Shown here: in pieces, positions 16,485 to 24,772 of the stretch | How the letters are laid out: the number at the start of each line of letters is the position of its first letter | Position numbering within the stretch: position 1 is the first letter of the stretch | Assembly (NCBI GenBank): GCA_030747505.1 | Contig: JASLKQ010000010.1 | Location: 1-56,892 of the forward strand | DNA: 56,892 nt | Direction: 5' to 3' | DNA from: Verrucomicrobiota bacterium | GTDB taxonomy: Bacteria; Verrucomicrobiota; Verrucomicrobiia; Limisphaerales; UBA1100 | Made by a program: the position numbers and the translations under genes | The notes under the pieces: generated by a model | Seen by the model: the letters and a program-made list of their open reading frames with translations, nothing else | What the model was told of the DNA's origin: nothing | The model's database searches: none

Positions 16485-18101
16485 ATGCAAAAGCGAACAC
16501 ACATCCGGGGCTTTACCCTGCCGGAAGTGGCTCTGGCTATCGGGGTGATTGCTCTGGGGTTGGTCGGGGTTTTCTCGATTCTGCCCTATGGATTGACCGC
16601 CCAGAAGGATAACCGGGAGGAAACGGTTATTCGCTATGAGGCCCAGTATTGGACCGAGGTTCTGCTGGGTGAGGGGCTTTTGCTGGACGAACTCAAACGG
16701 GTCTCAAGGGTTGAGTGTCGGGATGAAAACGGTACTACTTGCGAGTTTTGGAATCCATTCAGTGAATTCCATAAAAAAAATAAACCGAACCTAATCCGAC
16801 TGGGTCAGCACCGCCCAGGCGGGAGTTTTTCTTATTACTTGGTTGACAAGGAATCGCTTGTTCTGGGGACAGTCAAAAAATATTGGCCTTCGGATGTGTG
16901 CGGGTGGTTGTCCAGACCGGTGGACATCAACGCCACGGCTGATCCCCATGCCACGGGAAACTTTGCCCTCGTTAAATCCCTTAATGGGACACTCTTTGAC
17001 CGGAGTTACGGGGCTGAACCAGGAAAACCCATTAAGCCCCTAGGGTCAAATGAGGGTTTTCTGGAGCGCGAGTTTGCCATGGGCTACATCATGCGGGTGG
17101 AACCCCGTGCTCAATTAAACGGTCGGTTCGTTGCTCCGGGTGCGAAATCCAACGGCAGTGAGATTAGGATTGGGTTTTACTGGCCCATTACTGAGCCGAT
17201 CTTGAAGCTGATAGAGAATGGATTGACCCTGAGTCAGATCGTTAATGCGTCCATGAAGCAGACTTCGTTGCCTAACTTTGGTATCCCTCCAAAATTCAAT
17301 CATCATGAATTTTCCTTTACCACACCCAAGGTGTTGACTGAGGCTCTTACGGAGAATGAATTGACTTTGATGGAGCGTCGTTTTCTCAAAGGGTTGGCGG
17401 GTCTTCAGGCAGGGGATGAAGTGACCGAAAGTCAATTGAGTTCATTGTTTCCTGTTTTCTATTCTAAACCTCTACGGGTGCATACAGATATTACAGGGAC
17501 TACACCCATGACTTTTGATCTGAACCCTGCGGGCAATACCTTTAAGGCTGACAGGGTTTGGTTAAATGTTTCGGGCACCAAGTCTGACAATAAGCAGAGT
17601 CCTGACTTCAACTGGCGGTGTAGATCTCGGAATGGCTGGTCTGGTATGCGGCTGGTAGATTCGGGTGGAAAGAGCCATGAAATAGCATGGGTGGACAGTC
17701 CCAGTGGACGGGTAGAATTTGGTGCTGCGGCGACCGGTTCGGCCTACAAGGTTTTTAATCCCGGCAACACCGCTGATATACCTTATTTGCCTCGCACTGG
17801 ATTCTACCAGATCAGTTTCCTGAATCCGGGGCAAACATGGACGCAAGTGCTCGAGTTTATGGGTAATGACCGGGATGTAGCCGGACCGTATCCGCGTCGA
17901 GAACCGATTTTGGATCGTGTTGGGAACCGCTACACACTCAGGCAGCCACTGCATTTAACGACACATCGAAAAATTGCTCCCGATGAGCTCGCTCTTCTTA
18001 GTCGGTATGGCAGCAGTTATTTTGGCAACATTTCTACAAGTGGCTGGGTGACCGGTGAACCGGTGCCCAGGCAGTATTTTCTGAGGAGAATGGTGCAATG
18101 A
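16485..18101 (+). CDS. Pseudopilin-like protein, probable Verru_Chthon cassette protein B
   Basis: A 538-residue protein with an N-terminal prepilin signal GFTLPEVALAIGVIALGLVG, where Pro replaces the usual Val before Glu5, as in cassette protein B. The remaining 500 residues have no domain I recognise; they are moderately charged and look like a secreted or surface-exposed beta-rich region. A run of eight A lies inside the gene (16773-16780, Lys codons). The stop overlaps the next start as ATGA. The large extension makes it far longer than GspI-type minor pseudopilins, so it may display a functional head on the fibre tip; this is inference. Confidence 0.72.
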   Translation: MQKRTHIRGFTLPEVALAIGVIALGLVGVFSILPYGLTAQKDNREETVIRYEAQYWTEVLLGEGLLLDELKRVSRVECRDENGTTCEFWNPFSEFHKKNKPNLIRLGQHRPGGSFSYYLVDKESLVLGTVKKYWPSDVCGWLSRPVDINATADPHATGNFALVKSLNGTLFDRSYGAEPGKPIKPLGSNEGFLEREFAMGYIMRVEPRAQLNGRFVAPGAKSNGSEIRIGFYWPITEPILKLIENGLTLSQIVNASMKQTSLPNFGIPPKFNHHEFSFTTPKVLTEALTENELTLMERRFLKGLAGLQAGDEVTESQLSSLFPVFYSKPLRVHTDITGTTPMTFDLNPAGNTFKADRVWLNVSGTKSDNKQSPDFNWRCRSRNGWSGMRLVDSGGKSHEIAWVDSPSGRVEFGAAATGSAYKVFNPGNTADIPYLPRTGFYQISFLNPGQTWTQVLEFMGNDRDVAGPYPRREPILDRVGNRYTLRQPLHLTTHRKIAPDELALLSRYGSSYFGNISTSGWVTGEPVPRQYFLRRMVQ

Positions 18102-19321
18102 AAACAGAGGTCAAAAGTAGGGTTAGAGCATTTACCATGGTGGAGCTCATGGCGGCCGTTACCATTGCCATTAGCCTTATCCTTATGCTCTACACAATAT
18201 TTGATAAGGTAACCAGGGTGTTTGTTGAAGGGCAGAGCCGTGCGGTGGCTATGGAGGAAGGTCGTGCGGCAATGGACATGATTGTGGCCGACATAGAAAG
18301 AATGGGTGCGGTAATCGATGAAAACCAGCCTCATCTGGAATGGGTGCCTTTTAGTGCCTCGTGGAATGAGTTTCCGGATAACAGTGTAATACCGCCTGTT
18401 ATTTACTACACAGCTCTGGCTTCCTATCACCCACAATCTCAAGGGTTTAGTTCCTATATCCATACCGGTTACCCGTGGCCTCAATTGCCTCGATGGTCAC
18501 GCACTACACTCTTTAGGGTTCCCCGCCTTCTTGAATCTGAGCAGCAAAAAATCGCCGTACTGGGCGAATATTTCATAACCAATCCAGTTGACCAGATAAT
18601 GCCCCAGGCTGATTTCTTTGTTGGAGGAAGTGCTGTGCCTCCTCCGGTTGGGAGCATTCATTACCTGTACCATCATAATATCCGGTTTTATTCCCACACC
18701 GATAACTGGAGGTTCATCCAGTATAAACTAGGGGGGATGGACGAGTACCGTACATGCCTTGCGCCGTCTTCAGATTATCCTCAAGCGTCAGTGGTGCATC
18801 TGAAGCGTAAGATTCTTAATCAAGTAGCACCGCCCTTACCGCAGCCAGATACTCCTGTTGGGGCGCTCTGGGTGTATCGATCGGCTGGAAGGCTTCAAGG
18901 CGAGGTCAAGAAGGAGCGCAACGAACACAAAGATTTGGTTGGAGAGGATACAAATGGCACCAGCGGGCTGGGTGGAAATCTGGCTTTTACCAAGTTGATA
19001 GAGGGTGTGATCCATTTTCGGGTCAGGGCTATAAATCCGGACTCAAAAGAATTCCCCGGCCGGGAACTGGAGGAATTTAGAACTTCCTTTTATCCGAGTA
19101 ATCCCTTCAAAGACGGAGTGTTGCCGACCCATGTGGAGGTGGAGTTGGCGGTTCTGGACAGAAAGCTCCTGAAAAAAGTCCAGATAGGGATGGAACAGGA
19201 ACTTGAAGGACTGACCGATAAACAAAAATACGACGACAGACTCGCAGAGATCCGTGGCAACCTGGACCGGGTTTACTTTTTTAAACAACTGGTGAAGATT
19301 AAAGAGGGGGGAGGGATATGA
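18098..19321 (+). CDS. GspJ-like pseudopilin, probable Verru_Chthon cassette protein C
   Basis: A 407-residue protein. The prepilin signal AFTMVELMAAVTIAISLILML is followed by a helix and the stretch MDMIVADIERMG, which is typical of GspJ/PilW-type minor pseudopilins. The C-terminal half has the LPTHVEVELAVLD pattern that GspJ-like proteins share. It overlaps cassette B by four bases before it and cassette A by four bases after it, both as ATGA. In type II secretion, GspJ sits near the fibre tip with GspI, GspK and GspH. A comparable tip role is likely here, with the giant protein A taking the GspK-like position. Confidence 0.74.
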   Translation: MKTEVKSRVRAFTMVELMAAVTIAISLILMLYTIFDKVTRVFVEGQSRAVAMEEGRAAMDMIVADIERMGAVIDENQPHLEWVPFSASWNEFPDNSVIPPVIYYTALASYHPQSQGFSSYIHTGYPWPQLPRWSRTTLFRVPRLLESEQQKIAVLGEYFITNPVDQIMPQADFFVGGSAVPPPVGSIHYLYHHNIRFYSHTDNWRFIQYKLGGMDEYRTCLAPSSDYPQASVVHLKRKILNQVAPPLPQPDTPVGALWVYRSAGRLQGEVKKERNEHKDLVGEDTNGTSGLGGNLAFTKLIEGVIHFRVRAINPDSKEFPGRELEEFRTSFYPSNPFKDGVLPTHVEVELAVLDRKLLKKVQIGMEQELEGLTDKQKYDDRLAEIRGNLDRVYFFKQLVKIKEGGGI

Positions 19322-22300
19322 ATAGGCAGAAACATGAGAAGGGGGCAGTTCTGATTGTGGCCCTGGTTATGCTGGCGATGGTGACATTCCTGGTGGTTGC
19401 CTTTGTGGGGTTTGCGCGTTTTGAGCGGGCTTCGGTCACCGCATCGATGCGCCAGACTGAGGCAACTTTTGCCTCACAGGATGCGATGGCTATTGCTTCA
19501 GGCCAGATAATCGACCTGATGACCAACGGTCTTCCTTTTGGCTTGAGGGTTTCTGAAAGAACCAATTTCAACCAGTTTGTGCCAGTGTATATCGATACAA
19601 ACGGGGATGGAAAACAGGACCGCAATTCCACCTACCTGAACCTGAACTTCGAGACAAACCGGATTCCTAATCCATTGACTCCGCCCTTTGATGACGCGTT
19701 TGGATTTCAGGACGCCAACCATACGGTCAACCAGCTTGGAGACCCTGAATGGATTGGAATCCTGAAGGATTCAAGCCGGCCTCATGGTCCGGACAACCGT
19801 TTTGTGGCCCGGACCGCCTTTATGACCGTGCCGTTGAGTCGGTCGCTGAATGTGCGCTATCATCATGTTAAATTGAATCCGGTGGCCTCAACATATGGGT
19901 ATGAGCGCCGCCAGGGACTTAAACCCGGTGAAATCAATCTGGCTGCGCCCCTGTACCATATTGATCCGGGACTTTTTAGTTTGCCCAAATATAACCCACA
20001 AAAATATGCCAATGCATTTCATGGGCTCGGTTCAGGGGTGGTTGATGCTATGCATTATAGCCGACCTTCAGTTGAATTTAATCGCAACTTGGGTAAGGGG
20101 TTTTCTGATCCAACAGGGACCCCGGTCGGAAAACTCTCCTATGATTCGGCCAATACTATTCTGGATTTTCAACAATGGTTTTCTCATCCTGCCCACAGAA
20201 ATGCTTCGACTCGGTTTTACCGTTTCATGGAAACCTTCTCTGCTGCCGAGTTGCCCGTTGAGGATAACCGGTTTGACGTGAGTACGATCCGTGATCAACC
20301 GATAGATGGCTATGCCTTCACGGTGGATATGGGTGAAAGTGATACGATAGTATTCCTCGATGATCATCCTTTTAGTTCCGGAGATAAGGTGGGCGTTACT
20401 TCACAGGTAAGTCCAAATATATGGGATCCGATTGATTGGAAGAAGGATCCGGCAACCCTTGCAGACTGGCAGCAGCTTTTTGCATCGGGTGGTGGCACTT
20501 TTGATATTGGAAAACCACACAAGCTGTTAGGAGGTGAACGCCTCGAGGTTCAGGTTCCTGCGATCGATAAGAGCGGTGCCACACTTAGGTTGCTGGAAAG
20601 GGTGGCGCCGGGTGTGTTCCAGCCACTTCCGGTGATGGATGTGCATAATCCGAGTCTAGCGGCACCTCCTTCTCCCTTGAGGTACCTTGCAAGAAGTACA
20701 AGTGCCAATGAGGAATTGGATGAAACCTCAATTGAGAAAATTCAATTCTGCACAAGTTTTTTAAACTCAGCGCCATCAAAATTTGAAATCCTGAGTGATA
20801 CTAAACATTTTTGGGGAACCAGAAGAGCCGATGGCGTGTGGGAGGGCAAATATCAATTAGATTTTGATCCAATAGTAGGTGATGCTGCCCTGCCACCGCA
20901 GTTTACGGATCAGATGCTGGTCGTGCGTTATAGGAATACACTCGGCAGTACTTTGTCTCTGGATCCTGTCCCCTATTATGTTAAGGTTATTTCGAAGAAA
21001 GAGGTTTCACTGCACAGGTCGCCCTTGTTGGACAATTTTTCGCGGGTTAATTTTGTGAATCCAGTGGGGGGAACTCCAGCCATAGTAACGAGCCCTTACA
21101 ATACCTCGAACAAATGCTTCATGAACTCCAGTTTTGTGATGCCTTTCTCTTCTTCCAACTCATTGGAATGGGAGAAGGATCTGGTGAGGTTCACCGGGGC
21201 AACAATGCCGGTTGATATTTCAACGGGGAAAACTTTCACTGATCAGGACGTATTTATCGTGAAGAAGCCTATAAACCTGAACCCTACTGACAATCTGTTC
21301 CAGTTGAGGCACATTTTAGCTCCAGCTCTCAGGATCGATTTTAAGGGTTCGGGCCCGTATCAACTACAGCGGGTTCATCGATTTACCTGTGATAAATTGA
21401 CTGAATCAGTCGAAAAAATGGCCGGAGCGATGCTCAATGAATCTATTGATGTCGAGGGGCCGGGTGCGACTGCGAGTGTAAAGGTGGGGGGTGAATCTAT
21501 CGGCTCACCCCCCCTTTTCCCGTTGCGTCTGGGGATTGGTGCCCACCATTTACCACTGGGTCCATGGCATGTAACCCAAATGGGTATCCCTTGGAATCAG
21601 GGTTCCTATAGCCCGGAAATCGAGCGGATTATTCAGGTGGCCGCAAATATCGGTGATCTTTACTCAGGCTACTACGGACCGAACTTGAAGGTGGGACCGA
21701 GGGAAAATGTGACTGGTGGAAGTAACGTGAATGGGCCGGTTCCTAACGTGCTTAGTTTTGGAGAGTACTCGAGGGAAGCGCATATTCAGGCTACGATAAC
21801 CCAGATAAATAAAGGTCCCCATGGTCGGCCCGGGCTGGTTTTATGTTACCGCACAGATTTAGCTGATCCCTATAATGAACCCTATTACCGTATAAGATAC
21901 ACCGACCACGAAACTTCGCGGACGACTCCTGGGGGTTTGACTGAGGTCGGTTTTGCTCGCATAGAGCTCCTGTTGGATAATGGAACATTGCTGGCACAGT
22001 CCGGCGAGTTTCGGGAGTATTCAGGCCCGTTTGAATTAGAGGCAGCCTGCGAAAGAGGGCGTGAGGTGAAGGTGTATCTGGATGGGAAACTGGTAATCCA
22101 TCATGAACATACAGAACCTCTTGCTGGTCAGGCGGGTCTCATGGTTGCCAATGGAAACTGGAGTTTTACCAATATCTCACCAAGCTTCTTTCCTTATTCA
22201 TCTTCAACCGGTAAATACGGATTGCCTGGATCGGGGGGATGGGGATTGCCCCCCCGGGATACCAATTCCACTACCCAGCACGGGGATATTTTCCCTACTG

Positions 22301-24723
22301 CTTATCAGGGGGTTTTTAATCGGGATGAATTTAACAACACCTATTTAACTGGGCTCCAAAGAGTCACGCAATTGGGAGCTTCTTCGTGGTATCAAAGGGG
22401 TGCACCCAAGGTGATTGGTGTGAAGGATCGCTATGGAAGCTATGCAGGGCGGATGCCGGCCCTTAATGAGGTTTCCCTGCGGGTGGCTTATGATCGAAAT
22501 AATAACATGCTCCGCGGCAAGTTGTCTGCTGAAGTCGATGTACCGAAAGGCTATTTTGTTGGTTCCAAAATAAAGATATCCAACCTGAAGCTCTCCGGTG
22601 AAAGGGTGGCGACTTATTACCCTGATCTCCCTCCGGAGACGGAGCTATTTTCTCAGAATGGAGGTATTTTCAATAATATCCTCAGTAGGGAAGGCTACGT
22701 TACCTATGCGTTTAATTCTTGGTTTGATATTGCAAGTGCGGGTCCTCGGGCAAAATCTGGAGCAGGGCCGGTTCCTTCGAGCTTAAGTGATATTCAGCTG
22801 CAAAATCTTCAATTAAGGATGAATGTGGAGATATCAAAAAACGGGCAAATCATTGATTTTTTTGAGGGAGTATTGTCTATGCCCCAGTCGGTGAGCCTGG
22901 GGAATCCGGCGCAGGATCCGCTTTATGCGCCGGTTTGGAATCAGACAAAGGCTGGTGCCGGGGGGTATCAGGTGGGAACGCTGGTTCTTGATCCAACGAG
23001 TTTGGATTACTACAGAGTGGAGTCCCTCACTACAGTCAAGCCTGAACCCGGTGCCAGTGGATGGAAGGAAATGAAAAACATCATGAGATACCGCAAAATT
23101 GATGTCAGCTGGCAGGTGAATGATCCTCTGGTTAATTCCTCTGAGCGGGGATGGCAGGGCAAGGTATATGCGGTGAAAGATTTTACAGATGGAACGCTTC
23201 CGCCGGCATCCCCGGTTCGCGGTGATGGAGAAAAGAGAATCTGGAGCCCAGGGTTTTATAATGAAACCGGCATCAAGAATAATAACGACTTTGTTTATCC
23301 AGCAAATCCAAGCCTTTCAAAACACCGGTTACAGGCTCGGTTGGGCGGGAACTTGTGTGCGCGCAATGACAAGATGTTGCACTGGAATGCTGTTGATGAA
23401 CGAGGAAACGTTATTTCGCCGCAGGACTCAAGCGTTCAAGATCCCGGGGTAGCCGATGTAGCCCTTAAATGGTGGACGTTCCCTGATATTCACACCCGGG
23501 GTGGGCCACAGAATGCGGGATGGTTGGGGCAGGTGCACCGGGGGACGCCCTGGCAGACACTGTATTTGAAGGCAAAACGGGAACCGGGTTCAATTAAGGT
23601 ATTGCAAATCAATGATGCGAGCGGGGAGGTTACGACTGCCGCGCCTCATAATCTATCACATGGAGATACGGTTAGTTTTACCGGTACGCCACCGCCTGAA
23701 TGGGTTAATGGAGTTTTGCCTGCTGCGGTCACCGGCCAGGTTCAAAAGACAGCTCCCAATCGGTTTATACTCTTGGGAGCCGATCTTGATGGAGATGGTA
23801 GCCCCGACTCAGAGCTGATCGGTTATGGCGGAGGTAATGCAGGCTTTTATGCGCCGGCGGATCTCTACCTCGATACGCAGTTTTGGGAGAAGTGGGCCGG
23901 CAGTTCCGATACCCGTCCAGTCAATGATCGTCGACTGATTGATGCACTGACTGTGTCTGAAGGTTCCGGCATGCAGGGTCGCTTTTCAATTAATAACCCA
24001 AGCCCTGTGGCTTGGAGTGGTTTGCTTCATGGATTGTCACTTCCCAAACGACAGGTCTTAGACCCTGTAGGAGGAACTATTTACTATAATAGAATTCTAG
24101 GGGCTAATATGGACCATCCCATATTGAATCCATTTAAAAATGATAGAGATAATACGTTGAATACCATTAATAGCTCGAAATTTGAAAATTTGGTTACGGC
24201 GATCAATTCTTTGCGGGGCACTCAAGTGCCTCTTCCAATCTTTTCCCGAGCTAGTGATATTCTCGGGGTTGAGGAGCTGACCGATAAATCACCTTACCTG
24301 ACCGAAATCATCACCGGCATTGATACTCCCAATGAATATACAACGACACCGGTCGGAGCCTATTGGGCCGATGATTTGGATCTGGAACGGATTCCCCAGC
24401 AATTGATGTCCCTGCTCAAGGCGGGAGGCCGTCAGTATTATCAGACTTATATCTTTACTGAGCAGCTGCGTCCGGCCCGCAAAAACAATATCGGAGGGAT
24501 TGAAAGACGTGCTGTGGATGGCAACCGAAATGTCTCCAATTATGAGGTGGCCGGCCAATCAGCGCGGAGAGTTGTGTTCGAGCTCATTGGCGCGTCCCAA
24601 TGGATTGAATCGCTAAAACGAGGTCATTTTGGGCAGTATCGTGATCAAAATGGAGATCTCGAGCCCTTGGCTCCACTTTATCCACGGGTTATTCAGCAAT
24701 ACCCGCTTTCACTGGATAATTGA
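19318..24723 (+). CDS. Giant PilX/GspK-like protein, probable Verru_Chthon cassette protein A (1801 aa)
   Basis: The N-terminus has a short charged leader, then GAVLIVALVMLAMVTFLVVAF, a single membrane helix like that of PilX and GspK, followed by a helix with QDAMAIASGQII. The rest is a very large extracytoplasmic region. A segment at about residues 820-960 reads like a concanavalin/LamG-type sandwich (EVKVYLDGKLVIHHEH, then AGQAGLMVANGNWSFTNI). Two DxDxDG-type loops are visible, DTNGDGKQD (DNA 19594-19620) and DLDGDGSPD (23782-23808). Position as last gene of the cassette, size and PilX-like start support the family call. No catalytic motif was recognised; binding of a surface polymer is possible but unproven. 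It is followed by uvrA after 49 bases. Confidence 0.75.
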   Translation: MNRQKHEKGAVLIVALVMLAMVTFLVVAFVGFARFERASVTASMRQTEATFASQDAMAIASGQIIDLMTNGLPFGLRVSERTNFNQFVPVYIDTNGDGKQDRNSTYLNLNFETNRIPNPLTPPFDDAFGFQDANHTVNQLGDPEWIGILKDSSRPHGPDNRFVARTAFMTVPLSRSLNVRYHHVKLNPVASTYGYERRQGLKPGEINLAAPLYHIDPGLFSLPKYNPQKYANAFHGLGSGVVDAMHYSRPSVEFNRNLGKGFSDPTGTPVGKLSYDSANTILDFQQWFSHPAHRNASTRFYRFMETFSAAELPVEDNRFDVSTIRDQPIDGYAFTVDMGESDTIVFLDDHPFSSGDKVGVTSQVSPNIWDPIDWKKDPATLADWQQLFASGGGTFDIGKPHKLLGGERLEVQVPAIDKSGATLRLLERVAPGVFQPLPVMDVHNPSLAAPPSPLRYLARSTSANEELDETSIEKIQFCTSFLNSAPSKFEILSDTKHFWGTRRADGVWEGKYQLDFDPIVGDAALPPQFTDQMLVVRYRNTLGSTLSLDPVPYYVKVISKKEVSLHRSPLLDNFSRVNFVNPVGGTPAIVTSPYNTSNKCFMNSSFVMPFSSSNSLEWEKDLVRFTGATMPVDISTGKTFTDQDVFIVKKPINLNPTDNLFQLRHILAPALRIDFKGSGPYQLQRVHRFTCDKLTESVEKMAGAMLNESIDVEGPGATASVKVGGESIGSPPLFPLRLGIGAHHLPLGPWHVTQMGIPWNQGSYSPEIERIIQVAANIGDLYSGYYGPNLKVGPRENVTGGSNVNGPVPNVLSFGEYSREAHIQATITQINKGPHGRPGLVLCYRTDLADPYNEPYYRIRYTDHETSRTTPGGLTEVGFARIELLLDNGTLLAQSGEFREYSGPFELEAACERGREVKVYLDGKLVIHHEHTEPLAGQAGLMVANGNWSFTNISPSFFPYSSSTGKYGLPGSGGWGLPPRDTNSTTQHGDIFPTAYQGVFNRDEFNNTYLTGLQRVTQLGASSWYQRGAPKVIGVKDRYGSYAGRMPALNEVSLRVAYDRNNNMLRGKLSAEVDVPKGYFVGSKIKISNLKLSGERVATYYPDLPPETELFSQNGGIFNNILSREGYVTYAFNSWFDIASAGPRAKSGAGPVPSSLSDIQLQNLQLRMNVEISKNGQIIDFFEGVLSMPQSVSLGNPAQDPLYAPVWNQTKAGAGGYQVGTLVLDPTSLDYYRVESLTTVKPEPGASGWKEMKNIMRYRKIDVSWQVNDPLVNSSERGWQGKVYAVKDFTDGTLPPASPVRGDGEKRIWSPGFYNETGIKNNNDFVYPANPSLSKHRLQARLGGNLCARNDKMLHWNAVDERGNVISPQDSSVQDPGVADVALKWWTFPDIHTRGGPQNAGWLGQVHRGTPWQTLYLKAKREPGSIKVLQINDASGEVTTAAPHNLSHGDTVSFTGTPPPEWVNGVLPAAVTGQVQKTAPNRFILLGADLDGDGSPDSELIGYGGGNAGFYAPADLYLDTQFWEKWAGSSDTRPVNDRRLIDALTVSEGSGMQGRFSINNPSPVAWSGLLHGLSLPKRQVLDPVGGTIYYNRILGANMDHPILNPFKNDRDNTLNTINSSKFENLVTAINSLRGTQVPLPIFSRASDILGVEELTDKSPYLTEIITGIDTPNEYTTTPVGAYWADDLDLERIPQQLMSLLKAGGRQYYQTYIFTEQLRPARKNNIGGIERRAVDGNRNVSNYEVAGQSARRVVFELIGASQWIESLKRGHFGQYRDQNGDLEPLAPLYPRVIQQYPLSLDN

Positions 24724-24772
24724 TTCATGGAATTGCTGTTGGGGGTATTAGCCGCTAGGATTCATTCAGCGC

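Noticed and set aside
16773-16780. Run of eight A in the cassette B gene as a phase-variable site
   Set aside because: A-runs of this length are common in lysine codons (another is at 2449-2456 in pbpC), so it is not distinctive.
24724-24772. SOS box before uvrA
   Set aside because: No CTG-N10-CAG or other clear LexA-type palindrome is visible in the short gap.
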